A stretch of 64,000 nt of DNA from Arion vulgaris (GCA_020796225.1 CM036758.1:32705647-32769646); one strand, 5' to 3'; positions 1-11,440 are shown, counted from the stretch's first letter. The notes: generated by a model from the letters alone, not told the origin. A program made the numbers and translations.

Positions 1-1339
1 GAAGTTTGATCACGCAGTGTCAATGAAGCGTAGTAAAGGGCGTCTATGCTGCATGAAGTTAGATCACGCAGTGTCAATGAAGCGTAGTAAAGGGCGTCTA
101 TGCTGCATGAAGTTAGATCACGCAGTGTCAATGAAGCGTAGTAAAGGGCGCCTATGCTGCATGAAGTTAGATCACGCAGTGTCAATGAAGCGTAGTAAAG
201 GGCGTCTATGCTGCATGAAGTTAGATCACGCAGTGTCAATGAAGCGTAGTAAAGGGCGTCTATGCTGCATGAAGTTAGATCACGCAGTGTCAATGAAGCG
301 TAGTAAAGGGTGCCTATGCTGCATGAAGTTAGATCACGCAGTGTCAATGAAGCGTAGTAAAGGTGCCTATGCTGCATGAAGTTAGATCACGCAGTGTCAA
401 TGAAGCGTAGTAAAGGGCGCCTATGCTGCATGAAGTTAGATCACGCAGTGTCAATGAAGCGTAGTAAAGGGTGTCTATGCTGCATGAAGTTAGATCACGC
501 AGTGTCAATGAAGCGTAGTAAAGGGCGCCTATGCTGCATGAAGTTAGATCACGCAGTGTCAATGAAGCGTAGTAAAGGGCGCCTATGCTGCATGAAGTTA
601 GATCACGCAGTGTCAATGAAGCGTAGTAAAGGGCGCCTATGCTGCATGAAGTTAGATCACGCAGTGTCAATGAAGCGTAGTAAAGGGCGCCTATGCTGCA
701 TGAAGTTAGATCACGCAGTGTCAATGAAGCGTAGTAAAGGGCGTCTATGCTGCATGAAGTTAGATCACGCAGTGTCAATGAAGCGTAGTAAAGGGCGTCT
801 ATGCTGCATGAAGTTAGATCACGCAGTGTCAAAAACGTGAAGCGTGTAATAGAGCAGGTCTGAGCTGAGCGATGAAGTTAGATCACGCAGTGTCAATGAA
901 GCGTAGTAAAGGGCGTCTATGCTGCATGAAGTTAGATCACGCAGTGTCAATGAAGCGTAGTAAAGGGCGTCTATGCTGCATGAAGTTAGATCACGCAGTG
1001 TCAATGAAGCGTAGTAAAGGGCGTCTATGCTGCATGAAGTTAGATCACGCAGTGTCAATGAAGCGTAGTAAAGGGCGTCTATGCTGCATGAAGTTAGATC
1101 ACGCAGTGTCAATGAAGCGTAGTAAAGGGCGCCTATGCTGCATGAAGTTAGATCACGCAGTGTCAATGAAGCGTAGTAAAGGGCGCCTATGCTGCATGAA
1201 GTTAGATCACGCAGTGTCAATGAAGCGTAGTAAAGGGCGCCTATGCTGCATGAAGTTATATCACGCAGTGTCAATGAAGCGTAGTAAAGGGCGCCTATGC
1301 TGCATGAAGTTAGATCACGCAGTGTCAATGAAGCGGTAA
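1..1339 (+). repeat. 54-bp minisatellite, about 24 units
   Basis: Tandem copies of a 54-bp unit starting ATGAAGTTAGATCACGCAGT. The array is already under way at base 1, so it extends off the left edge. It is broken once by about 40 bp of non-unit sequence (832-872), and one unit (near 360) is 2 bp short. Because 54 is a multiple of 3 and the unit lacks stops in some frames, long reading frames appear on both strands; these are by-products of periodicity, not genes. Units differ mainly at two sites (GGGCGTCT, GGGCGCCT, GGGTGCCT, GGGTGTCT), and the variants come in runs. Confidence 0.97.
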
Positions 1340-1807
1340 TGGGCCTCTGATGCCTGCTTGTACCAGTTCCGAGAAGGCATACATAATGTCCTTTGGATTA
1401 CTACTGATTGCTCATTACGGCACATTGTCCCAGCCATCTCAGACGTCACAAAGTAAGCCGTCTAGTACTATATTCATGTTTTTTGCCTTCTTCTATCAAC
1501 CAATTTAACGCTATTAGTGATCTGTATGTTTACTTTCTGATAACTCATCTGAGAAAGATTTAATGATTTATACAGGCGAGTCAGTGATTCACACGTCTGA
1601 GCCATGAGCTCTCACTGCTCAAGTCAGAGGAGACGTTGTGAAGGAGATCAGTTGTCGTTTTACCGTGATTACAAGCAGTCTCACTATTGAAATCATGACA
1701 GTAACTAAAGCGATGGTCTGGCTGGAGTCACATACTTTTATCCATGCATCGCTAATATGGCACACACTTCCCAGCCATCTCAGACATCGTTAACTAAGGA
1801 AGTAGTA
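1340..1807. other. Intergenic, no gene recognised
   Basis: No credible exon or complete element seen. A short phrase, CCCAGCCATCTCAGAC, occurs near 1428 and again near 1769, which suggests an old duplicated repeat fragment. Confidence 0.4.
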
Positions 1808-2400
1808 TATAGTTGAAATGCCAGCACTGTCCATGATATCTATATTGAAGATGTGGTCTTGCCATGGGATGTTGTATACTCGCCTGAGATAGCGCATGTG
1901 GAAGGTGTTAAGGCGATGTTCTAGGCCATAGATTCCCAAACTTTTTCCACCCACCGCCCACTTTGCACGACATAAATTTTGTAACGCCCCTCCCCTTTTA
2001 ACGGTTTGCCAACGACCCTCCCCCTACATATATACATGCTCTATTTTCACTTTGACATAGATAATTGATATATATTTCTGTCATGCATGGTCAATTTTCA
2101 AATGATTATATACAAGAAATAGGAAATTTATGAAAAAATGGATCGTGTAAGATGGACATAAGATGAATTTAAATGCAGAATTCAAATTTTTAATGATTAT
2201 TCATTAAATCGCAAATTTACGAAAAAACTCCCCAAAATGCTTCTGAACCCACTATCGCCCCCCTGGAATGATTCAACGCCTACTGGGGGCGGTACCACCC
2301 ACTTTGGGAACCCATTTCTAGGCGATGGCTGGCGTATGTGGTCCACGTCTCACTACCAAACAGTTTAGTGTTTTATATAGATGACTAGATTACACTTAAG
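1808..2400 (-). mobile_element. LINE RT relic split by a MITE
   Basis: Minus-strand translation on the left of the MITE gives MRYLRRVYNIPWQDHIFN-like residues, typical of the C-terminal region of non-LTR RTs (LRR-x6-WQD). The sequence on the right of the MITE continues the same relic. Frame is lost in several places, so it cannot encode a working protein. It is the target of the hAT-like MITE at 1927-2315. Confidence 0.6.
1927..2315 (+). mobile_element. hAT-like MITE with 8-bp target duplication
   Basis: A 389-bp non-coding element. The left end CATAGATTCCCAAACT and the reverse complement of the right end, ATGGGTTCCCAAAGT, form a short imperfect terminal inverted repeat of the TTCCCAAA type known from hAT transposons. 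It is flanked by a perfect 8-bp direct repeat TTCTAGGC (1919-1926 and 2316-2323), the target duplication length expected for hAT. Related copies lie at 8043-8381 and 59798-60241. Confidence 0.85.
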
Positions 2401-2617
2401 TAACTCATTGATTTATATGGAACGATTGCGAGAATTAAGAGTCTGGACATCTCAGACAATGTCGTCTTCGTGATAGAGAAAAGAGATATATTAATCAACT
2501 TGTCATGGGTACAGTGAGCAGGAGAACTATGGGATGACTGCTGCAGCGGAGGACTGAGCACGCATAGGAATGCTCATTATGTTATGACGTCGATCGCATA
2601 ACATAACATAAATAACT
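2401..2617 (+). mobile_element. LINE 3' end, RNase H family
   Basis: Decayed copy of the segment better preserved at 37680-37915 (CHLRGRERRYTNHLLMGTV, then WECPMC). It ends in a CATAACATAACATAA run shared by the copies at 17745 and 62265, which marks the 3' end of the family. Confidence 0.6.
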
Positions 2618-3555
2618 AAAATGAAGTATAAAATGGAACTGATAGAAAAACTAAGAGCATGCATATCCCCAGTGGTAACGTATGGAAGTGACACATGGAC
2701 ATTTAACAAGGCAGTGGAAAAACATATCTATATATGGGGGTCTGCCTAGAGTAGTTGATAGTAGCTCGGCCTGCTAGCTGTGAGACGCCTCATAGCTCGG
2801 GTTCGAACCTACTGTCCGGCATTTGTTCGAGTCCCTGGTCTTACTCAGGACGATAACGTGAGTACCTCTGAAGTCGGAGAAAATCTGCCTATATGGCGAG
2901 GGAATACTAATTACGAGCACATTGAGCACACGGCTGCCAGTGTAAAGTAATTTACAATGTGCACGCTGCTGCCATTGTAAGAAATTGGAAAACGGATTTT
3001 CACGCAAAAATCAGTTTCAGAGATGAAACTTCGTCTGAGTTGAAAGAGGACGAAAGAAAAGAAAAAAAAAAAAAAAAAAATATATATATGCTTTTGAAGA
3101 TAAGCGTTACAGAAGAGTCCACAGTGTATTATGGACAGAGACAAAAACATTTATTTATATATCAAAATCACATGAAACTGGCTGATGCAACGAATAAGGA
3201 AATTGAAGTATTTTGGACACGTAAAAAGACACGAAATGGTTGGAGAAGATCATTATGGAACAAGATATATCTGCACAAAGGATCAGAGGAAAAACACGGA
3301 TAAGATGGATACAGGACGTAACTGTCGATTTGAGCATGACGGCTGCAGACGCGGGACATCTGACCTATGAGAGAAATTCTAAAGGACCGTTAAGGTGGCT
3401 AAGATCTATTCAGGACAAGCTATGTGATGATGATTTGAACATTACGGCTGCAGAGGCGGAACATCTGGTCTCTTAGAGGAAAAAAAAATCAATCAGAAAG
3501 ACTGTTAAGGTGGCAAAGCTCTGCTCAGGGCAAACTATTTGATGATGATGACTAT
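2618..3555 (+). mobile_element. LINE RT relic interrupted by a SINE
   Basis: Plus-strand RT C-terminal relic with the elements TYGSDTWTFNKAVEK, then the FGH and RGR regions. A tRNA-like SINE (2746-3079) interrupts it. Several frameshifts and stops are present. The same LINE subfamily recurs at 7245, 19965, 24415, 24740, 26960, 27640 and 31990. Confidence 0.75.
2746..3079 (+). mobile_element. tRNA-derived SINE with poly(A) tail
   Basis: Contains a textbook RNA polymerase III B box, GGGTTCGAACC (near 2807), and ends in a long A run (about 3058-3079). AT-rich TATATAT sequence on both sides is a plausible target duplication. It sits inside an RT relic whose reading resumes directly after the A run. 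Confidence 0.65.
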
Positions 3556-3599
3556 CTTCCCTATTTGAATTAGTCCTGTAACTGAGGTTTCAAATTGCA

Positions 3600-4170
3600 A
3601 ATTTCCAATATTTGTTTCGTTGCTATACAGCTCATATTTGCTTAGATCTTGCAAGTAACTCTTCTCCTTTTTGCGCACCACGTGATCGCATATTTAAACA
3701 GGCTATGTCTATTTGCATTGATTGAAGTTCTACTTGACATTTTTGTTGGTACTTTCTGTGGAGGATCATGGGGAAACATGTAGACAAGAGCTGTCCAACG
3801 TTTTTATAGTTGATGAGCATCTGTGGAGGATCATGAGGGAAGATTTTGTTGGTACTTTCTGTGGAGGATCATGAGGGTAGATTTTGTTGGTACTTTCTGT
3901 GGAGGATCATGAGGGTAGATTTTGTTGGTACTGTCTGTGGAGGATCATGGGGAAACATGTAGACAAGAGCTGTCCAACGTTTTTATAGTTGATGAGCATC
4001 TGTGGAGGATCATGAGGGAAGATTTTGTTGGTACTTTCTGTGGAGGATCATGAGGGTAGATTTTGTTGGTACTTTCTGTGGAGGATCATGAGGGTAGATT
4101 TTGTTGGTACTGTCTGTGGAGGATCATGGGGAAACATGTAGACAAGGCTGTCCAACGTTTTTATATTTGG
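3600..4170. repeat. Tandem repeat with 179-bp higher-order period
   Basis: A short core, TGTGGAGGATCATGAGGG, recurs about every 38 bp. Three cores plus an insert carrying GGGGAAACATGTAGACAAG form a larger unit repeated with an exact 179-bp spacing (3757, 3936, 4115). A related phrase (AACATGTAGACCAGAGCTGT) occurs alone near 5461, outside the array. Confidence 0.9.
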
Positions 4171-4234
4171 GGCACATCTGACTGATGGTTGTGGAAGCGC
4201 GGGTGCCATGCGATGATTGCAATACTGTTACTAA

Positions 4235-4530
4235 TAATAGCAATCCATTCTTCTTCTCCGAACGCTCCATATCGAACACTTGTTAACCACTCTGTGTGAT
4301 CTGTATGTGATCTGAGTCTAAGAGCGATTATACGTTGTTCCAGTTATACACCTATAGGTAGGCCAGCACATCCTATTTCTGCGAAGCTTTTTATTTACTA
4401 GCGTATCTTACCTAGTTCCTACACCAGTCGTCTCTTACGACATGCCTTGTAAGTCGCAGTGGTACTATTCTGTACTTCCGTTGCGGGCCCTGGTAAGACA
4501 CGGGCGATAATAACAATCAATCAAGTGCCA
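4235..4530 (-). mobile_element. SINE-D copy
   Basis: Matches the copies at 23868-24145 and 42150-42400, including GATCTGTATGTGATCTGAG and the (GAA)n end read on the minus strand. Confidence 0.7.
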
Positions 4531-4544
4531 TGCCTGCCTGTGTA

Positions 4545-4985
4545 TGCGATCATGTCCTTCCACAACTCTCTCTCCTATTGGTGTAGTTAATCAGTTCTGA
4601 CGTGGATCTTTTGTCGAACCAAGATGTCAGACCATCCAACATCTTCTCCCACTGTTTTTCCCGATATGTTCTTTCTTTAATGTTACCTGTTGTCACCAAA
4701 TGTTCTAACACTTCTCTGCTCATTATGTGCCCGAAGAACATTGATTGTCTGATTCTTATTCTTTTGATAATGTTTCAGGCCTAATTTAAAACCTCGACAT
4801 TTGTTTTCTACGCTTTTCAGCATTCTTCTTTCAAACCACATCTTTGTGGCTTCCAATGATCTTATTGATTGTTTGTGCATTATCCATGATTCGCTGCCAT
4901 ACATAATTATTGGTTCAATACAGCACTGGAGTACTATAAAAAATAGTTTCGTAGTGTCATTGGTAGTGAATTCACTCATAGTTTT
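4545..4985 (-). mobile_element. LINE RT relic
   Basis: Minus-strand translation gives IIMYGSESWIMHKQSIRSLE, the YGxExW motif of the LINE RT C-terminal region, followed by a frameshift and further RT-like residues (EKQWEKMLDGLTSWFDKR). A T run (4983-5002) adjoins it. Not functional. Confidence 0.7.
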
Positions 4986-5002
4986 TTTTTTTTTTTTTTT
5001 TC

Positions 5003-5834
5003 ATGATTGCTGCTTTCGCTTGAGCTATTAATAGTAACAATGGAAATGTTACTATAGTTAAGATGCTGACGTTTTCTTCAGTGAACAAGCACAGGGTCTG
5101 GCTCAGTAGAATGCTTGCAAGAAAATAAAACATGATTGCAAAAGTAATTAGATCGTGTTCATGGGAATGTTAAAATTAGGAAGCAAAAACAGAAAAATTG
5201 TTTGCAATCTTGAAATTTGATTAACCTTATTTAGACATCGAACTGGCGTGATGCTGACCACATCACCCATCGTGTGCCGACGGTCAATGAAAAATACAGG
5301 CCTAACACTGTATTGACCTATATACCACAAGGTATGAAAGGGTATAAAAAAAAAAAAAAAGACATCGAAGTAAAATAGAGCACCATGGATTTATGACACG
5401 GACGTCATGGCGCCCGCGAGCGCCACGTTGGATAGCACTCCTGTGGAGGAACATGGAGGAACATGTAGACCAGAGCTGTCTAACGTGGTGCCGCGGGGCT
5501 ATGGCGCCCGTGTTATGTAGTTATGGCGCCCTATTTGGCTCTGCCTGGTTTAGAGTTAGTCTTAATAGAAGAAAACAATATTTTACTGTTTTTGTTCGTT
5601 GCACTTTCAGGATCGTCTGGCCGAATGCATTAGAGCGCGGCTCCCATGCGATATACCTATGTTTAATCCACGGTAAAGCCACTGAATTTTTCTGCCGGGG
5701 GCATAAACGAAAAATCCTAACCTGAACAGTTTCGCGGCGACTGCACTAGCCATTCGGTCATTAGATTCCTCAGCCTCCCGTCCCCACTGTCCTACACAGC
5801 CCTAAAAAGTGGTATTACAGGCAGTGACGATAGT
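5003..5834. other. Intergenic; SINE-T fragment and unassigned sequence
   Basis: 5226-5340 matches part of SINE-T (GACCACATCACCCATCGTGT, also at 13790 and 11615) and ends beside an A run near 5347. The region 5393-5725 is GC-richer and open for 110 codons on the plus strand, but the peptide resembles nothing I know and shares a phrase with the 3600-4170 tandem repeat, so I do not call it a gene. Confidence 0.4.
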
Positions 5835-5985
5835 TTTTATGTTTGCAGGAACGCATGGTAGGGCTGTTGCATGGTAGGGTTGTTGCATGGAAGGGTTGTT
5901 GCATGGTAGGGTTTTTGCATGGTAGGGTTGTTGCATGGTAGGGTTGTTGCATGGTAGGGTTGTTGCATGCTAGGGTTGTTTGCAG
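5835..5985. repeat. About 16-bp tandem repeat
   Basis: Roughly eight degenerate copies of GGTAGGGTTGTTGCAT, immediately upstream of the RNase H relic. Confidence 0.9.
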
Positions 5986-6560
5986 TGCGAAATGGAGCAT
6001 ACAGGACAACTACTTCCAGTATGAGGATGGAGGTTGAGACCGTTACTGCTGCCCTCGATTGGCTCTCTGATACTCTGTTTATTGAGTCCTTTGTTGTTTC
6101 TGACTCTCAGTCGATGCTTCGGAAGATCCAGAATGGCAGGTTGCGGTATGAGGGAATGTCGCCTAAAGAGGTTACTAACCTCCAGAGACACATGTAGATC
6201 TACTGTTCTGGCCATGTGGATGTTCGCGGCAAAGAGAGAGCGGACATACTTGCATCAAACGCATTGATTCGTGGGGAGTTTAAGATGGATAAGGGGGATA
6301 TTCTTCGGTCTCTTCGCGACTGTCTGTTGGATGAGTACAATGAAATAGAATTTAAATCAATCTAGCGATTTAGTGAGTTTAGAATTTCACGTTGTACAAT
6401 TAGCGTTGGTTGCTTGTGGGACAGAGAGAGAGAAGTGTGTTTAACCAGCAAACCACAGGAACCATCAGTATGCATACTCTTCTACATCTGTGCGGGATAC
6501 TGAGCACCTATGGGTCTGCCCAGAGTGCTGCGACGTCAGTTCAATAACCAATAACTTCCA
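5986..6560 (+). mobile_element. LINE RNase H relic
   Basis: Plus-strand residues include SMRMEVETVTAALDWL (catalytic Glu region), VVSDSQSMLRKIQ (catalytic Asp region) and GHVDVRGKERADILASNA (His/Asp end of the fold). Stops interrupt the frame. The tail resembles other RNase H family tails (TATGGGTCTGCCCAGAGTGC). Confidence 0.8.
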
Positions 6561-6699
6561 TGAACACGATTGTCCTGCTTTTGCTGTCTTGTTTTATTTT
6601 GTAACAATTCTTCTGTTTCCTAACAACACCCTATTGTTATTTTTTCCACTAGAGAAAGCGTCTGAATCTCATCTTTATTAACAGTACCGTTGTTATTGC

Positions 6700-7160
6700 T
6701 ATTGATTTTTAGAATAAGAAAAAAAGAAATTATGTTACGAATTGTCATAACAACATCAGCATTTAAAAGCCAAAATAAATTATGGAACTCCAAGTTATAC
6801 AGTTTTAAAAATCAAGTTAAGAATTTTCAATTCCAATGTTGTATCAATGCTATCATATGCCAGCGAGTATTGGAAAATGACTAAAGATATAGAAAGTAAG
6901 TTGAATGCATTTGAAAATAGATGTATGCGAAAAATAAGGAACATAAAATGGGAACGAATTCAGGAGAAGTGATGAAACCTGAAAAAAGGGCTGGTCAACC
7001 ATTAATAACAACGGTTATAAGAAAGAGAAGATTGAGATATCTTGGGCATACCTTCAGAAGAAATGATCAAATGATACCAAAGCAGTCACTGAAGTGGGAG
7101 ACAAAGTGTTCCAGAAAAGGAGAACGCCCAATGGAAACCAAAGACAAAAGCATAAAACTA
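6700..7160 (+). mobile_element. LINE RT relic
   Basis: Decayed plus-strand copy of the RT C-terminal region seen better at 20560-21412: FKSQNKLWNSKLYS, then RAGQPLITTVIRKRRLRYLG. Broken by frameshifts. Confidence 0.75.
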
Positions 7161-7244
7161 CAACACTGGGCAACAACCCGTAACAGTGTGGTTAATGTTT
7201 AATGGTTACTGGACTGACTTCACAACAGTCTGGGCAGACCAATA

Positions 7245-7935
7245 GGTGCTCAGTCATCAACATCAAATAGCTTGTCCTTAGCAGAACTTTTCCACCCCAA
7301 CAGTCCTCCGGAATTCTCTCTCTCATAGGTCAGATGTCCTATCTCTGCAACCGGCATGTTCAAACCATCAGTTATATCCTGAATCCATCTTCTCCGTGGT
7401 CTTCCTCTTCTTCTATTTGCCGGTATGCTTCCTTCCATGATGGTCTTCTCCAGCCCTTCACGTCTTTTTATATGTCCAAAATATCTCAATTTTCTCTTTC
7501 GTATTTGTAGCATCAGCAAGTTTTCTTTGATTTTGAGTTCTTTCTGGATAGATCTATGTGTTCTCTTCTCTGTCCAAGATATACGGAGGACTCTTCTGTA
7601 ACACTTATATTCAAAAGCACATATAGGTTTTTCCACTGCTTTATTAAATGTCCATGCTTCACACCATACGTTGTCACTGGGAATATGCATGCTCTTAGTA
7701 TTCTGATCTTTGTTTTCTTATCAGTTCCGTTTAATACTGTTTTCAGTTGTTTAATTTTTGTAAAGCCATGTTTGTTCTTCTTTTAATTTCTTTTATCCCA
7801 TTTAAATCTGTTGTTAGCAGTGAACCAAGATATTCAAAACTGTTCACATTTTCTACTTTCTCTCGCTGATAAAAATATCTTTTGTCATGTTCGTTTTATC
7901 TGTTGTCATTATTGTTTTTGCCACATTGAGATATA
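7245..7935 (-). mobile_element. LINE RT C-terminal relic, well preserved
   Basis: A minus-strand frame (7690-7250) is open for 146 codons and reads through YKCYRRVLRISWTEK, RYFGHIKRREGLEKTIMEG and RRGRPRRRWIQDITDGLN, the conserved tail of a non-LTR RT. Upstream (to about 7935) a decayed stretch contains EYLGSLLT, which in intact elements lies between the RT core and this tail. The catalytic FADD core is absent, so this is a 5'-truncated copy. Confidence 0.85.
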
Positions 7936-8042
7936 GATTTTGTTTAGTCTCCCCCAACATATGTCGAAAGGTATGCATACTGATGGTTCCTGTGGCACGC
8001 TGGTTAAATACACGCTTATCTGTGGTCCTCAAGCATCTAGAT

Positions 8043-8381
8043 CATAGATTCCCAAACTTTTTCGGCTCACCGCCCACTTTGCACATCATAAACTTTGTAA
8101 CGCCCCCCTCCACATTATAACAGTTTGCCAACGCCCCCTCCCACATACATACATGCTCTATTTTCTCTTTGACATAGATAATTGATATATATTTCTGTCA
8201 TGCATGGTCAATTTATTTTCAAATGATTATATGCATGAAATAGAAAATTGATGAAAAATGGATCGTGTAAGACGGACATAAGATAAATTAAAATTTTTAA
8301 TGTTTATTCAATGACAAAATATAAAACAACAACTCCCCCAAATGTTTCTGAACTGACTATCGCCCACTTTGAGAAACGCTG
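8043..8381 (+). mobile_element. hAT-like MITE, second copy
   Basis: Same family as 1927-2315. The left end is CATAGATTCCCAAACT; the right end reverse-complements to CAGCGTTTCTCAAAGT. Flanks ATCTAGAT (8035-8042) and ATCTATAT (8382-8389) differ at one base, consistent with an aged 8-bp target duplication. Confidence 0.8.
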
Positions 8382-8382
8382 A

Positions 8383-8950
8383 TCTATATCTACTTGCACA
8401 ACATGTAATCCTAAACACATTAAATCGCTGGTTTGATTCAACATCAATGTTAGTGTCATCATCTAACAGTAGGTCACCAAAAGGTCGAAGAACATCTCCC
8501 TTAGCCATCCTAAACTTCCCAACAATGGCTGCTTTCGATGCAAGCCAGTCCGCTCTTTCGTTGCCGCAAACACTCTCATGCCCAGGACAGTAGATTCACG
8601 TGAGTCTCTGGAGGTTGGAAATCTCTACAGACGACATCCGCAACCTACTATTCTGGATCTTCCGAAGCATCGACTGAGAGTCAGAAACAACAACGACCCC
8701 AGTGAAAGGAATCACATAGAGCTAATGGAAGGCACCTGCAACGGCCTCAACCTCCATCCTCATACTGAAAGTAGTAGTCCTGTATGCTAGCTACACTTCG
8801 ATCTTCAACAACCCTGCAACAACCATATCATGCGTGCTTGCCAAGAAACCCCAGCCTGACTTATCACCACGATGCGCAGACATATCGGTATAAACAACAA
8901 CATTATCATCACTTGCATGTGTGAAGACAAAATACGAAGAATGAAAAGAA
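8383..8950 (-). mobile_element. LINE RNase H relic
   Basis: Minus-strand translation shows VVVYTDMSAHRGDKSGWGF (first Asp motif, GS degraded), MRMEVEAVAGAF, VVSDSQSMLRKIQ and GNERADWLASKAAI in the order of an RNase H fold, with some frame breaks. The MITE adjoins its 3' side. Confidence 0.8.
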
Positions 8951-9640
8951 ACATAACTCAAGATGTGACAAAAATCACTGCAGAAGTCGTGAATGACGTC
9001 GCAATAAATTTATGTTCTACGTCTGCAGAATGATTCATTCCCAGGAAATAGGATTGACCTGAGAATGTAGAATTAAGCGTCTTAATATTTGTTCTGTTTA
9101 TTTTTTGTTTTAACACGAAGATACATTTTAATACTCCCAAGATAATGTTTAGTAATAACGTGGATTGACCGTTTCGTGTTTTAATATTCGTACTTTAATG
9201 TAATAGTTTATGAATTTAAACACACACAAGCAGATAGCATACACCGCCCTGCGTACACACGCACAAAAACACGGTACAAACGTGCGCAGAAGGTATCATC
9301 ATCATCAAATAGATTATCAGGAGCAGAACTTTGCCACCCTAACAATCCTTAGGAAATTTTCTCTATCATAGGCCAGATGACCCGCCTCTGCAGCCGGGAC
9401 TTCTGGCTGACTGAAACATATAAACTATATACAGTTCTATCATTGCCGAGAATACCCGCAAACCAAAGATAGTAGATCCCCATTAATCTCTGCAGGTTGT
9501 AAACCTCTATAGAAGACATCCACTCATATCGAAATCTGCCATTTTGGACCTTCCGAAGCATCGACTGAGAGTCAGATACTTCTTCTACTTTGCGTTCGGT
9601 TTCGCGTGCTTGTATAAACTATGAGATGGGTTGAATCTAT
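8951..9640. other. Intergenic with short LINE fragments
   Basis: 8951-9295 shows nothing recognisable. 9296-9380 is a minus-strand RT tail (ATCATCATCAAATAG start, as at 7255 and 19975). 9385-9580 is a minus-strand RNase H scrap (VSDSQSMLRKVQNGRF-like). Confidence 0.5.
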
Positions 9641-10010
9641 GAAGCTGCATGTCAGTTGGAGTTCCTCGAGAGTTTCCTATAGCTTGCTCTATAAGCTTTG
9701 TTCATGAAGCCATGTTTCGTTTCATTGGTGAATGTATGATGGGCACGGCTATGGAGTCTGTGTTTCAGTCTGAAATGCACACTGTGCAGTCTGAGCAAGC
9801 TTTATTCTGTGCATGTGATGAGTTGCGCCTGCAGTGTCCTGTTAGAGAGTTAGAAACAACAACGGCCCCAGTAAACACAGTATTTGAGATTCACTGAAGG
9901 AGAGCAGTAACTGTATTAACCGCCATCATCCTCCTGGAAGTAGTTGTCCTGTATGATCCGTCTTTGCTATACAATATGTTCTCTAGGTTCATTGCATCCA
10001 TCCTCTGATG
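9641..10010. other. Intergenic, unassigned plus RNase H scrap
   Basis: 9649-9897 is open for 82 codons on the plus strand with no recognisable domain. From about 9855 the sequence is a decayed minus-strand RNase H fragment (AGTAGTTGTCCTGTATG is shared with other copies). No gene called. Confidence 0.4.
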
Positions 10011-10044
10011 CTGAGATAACACATGATGATGATGGCAATTGAAA

Positions 10045-10452
10045 TTTTGATTGATTGATAGGATCATCATTGCACTTCGTTGAGTAACCATGTATGCTCC
10101 AATCGCTTTCTTACACAAGAAGATCTCAGCTGCAGCGCTCGAACTCCGTAGCACCGGTGAGGAACCACGATGTAATTTAGAAGATAGTGAAAATAGTTTG
10201 TAGAAATTTTACTTTTACATTTTTCTGTTGAATTTTTCCCAGTATGCGGCTTTCCAGCCTCCTCTTCCCGATTTCAAACTGCCACGGGTTCTTTTACGTG
10301 CTCGATTTGAAGACGGCACCTACGTTTTATTTGTCCGTCTAATATTGGACAAGAAACTTGAAATCATCTACACTGAGATCAGAGGTCTCGAATCGAGTAA
10401 CTTTGGATGGAGATGTGAGTACCTAGCCTCTACGCCACAGATACCGCTCCCA
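10045..10452 (-). mobile_element. SINE-A copy, near full length
   Basis: Minus-oriented. The tail GATTGATTGATAGG is at its left and the head (CCTCTACGCCAC read on plus) at its right. Shared internal blocks such as CACTGAGATCAGAGGTCTC are found in all SINE-A copies. Confidence 0.8.
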
Positions 10453-10920
10453 AGTTGAAAGTACCTATCGCTAGTTTGTTGAATATTTAATTTTCATGAG
10501 ATTTGTTCAGTCTCATTGCTATACAATTTTGTCTTTTATTGTTATGCTGATGGCAAGTAAACATGCTATCAGGAACACCTCATCATCTTCTTGCTCATTC
10601 GATCTCATACTCTCACTATTCTGTCCGGATAACGGAATGCGTTGTGACGTAGTTTCCAGCGTAAGCTCCTGTATTTTCAACTTTCGGTCCGGCACATCCG
10701 ACTTCAGTATAGCCTTTTTTGCGTGCAGGGTTAGCTTCTAAGTGTTAGTAATCTCCACATACTTAGTCAGACTTCTTGTCTTGGTAGTCGTCTGTTTCCG
10801 AGGTTGCCACGGGGAGACAGCGCTATTCTTAAGCTGATCATGGTGCTATGAGACAGTTTGAATCGCTGACTACTGCAAGCACATGAAGCTTGGTTGTAGT
10901 CCCCCAAAGGAGTTGGATAG
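10453..10920. other. Intergenic, nothing recognised
   Basis: No exon, repeat or motif that I can name. Confidence 0.4.
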
Positions 10921-11440
10921 CCACCATGAACACTAAAAGGACATTGTACAATACAATATTCCTCCCAATATTATGCTAACAGTGCAAACCTAGGACGCTG
11001 GTATCAAACAATAGAAGAAAACTAGTTACGACAGAGATGAAGTGTCTACGCAGAATGCTGGGAGTAACAAGAAGACTAGTCATGACAGAGATGAAGTGTC
11101 TACACAGAATGCTGGGAGTAACAAGAAGACTAGTCATGACAGAGATGAAGTGTCTACGCAGAATGCTGGGAGTAACAAGAAGAGATCGGGTTAGACATGA
11201 AGACATCAGAAAAAAGTGGGAACAACATCAGTACTGAACTTCATCAAGAAATAACACATGGTTCGGCCACATAAACAGATTACCAACAGACATTGCGGCT
11301 CAAAGAGAAATGCTACTCCGATACAGTGGATGCAAAAGGTCATTCATGCAAAAGGTGAACCTCATAAATAACAGAGGCAGTGAAAGACGCTGTTTTTGAA
11401 GCGTACACAAAAGTCTGTTCTTTAAATCTCTTTTCTTATA
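10921..11440 (+). mobile_element. LINE RT relic with internal 54-bp triplication
   Basis: Plus-strand RT tail of the 15830-17105 subfamily: TEMKCLRRMLGVTRR, then the HEDIRKKW and FGHINRLPTD regions. The 18-codon segment MKCLRRMLGVTRRLVMTE is present three times head to tail in frame (about 11034-11190); other copies have it once. Frame breaks follow. Confidence 0.8.

Noticed and set aside
17..1339. Long open reading frames of 120-169 codons on both strands in the 54-bp array
   Set aside because: They follow from a stop-free unit whose length is a multiple of three and appear on both strands; no start context or flanking exon supports a protein.
5393..5725. 110-codon plus-strand frame as a gene
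   Set aside because: No recognisable domain or splice context, and part of it matches the nearby 179-bp tandem repeat.
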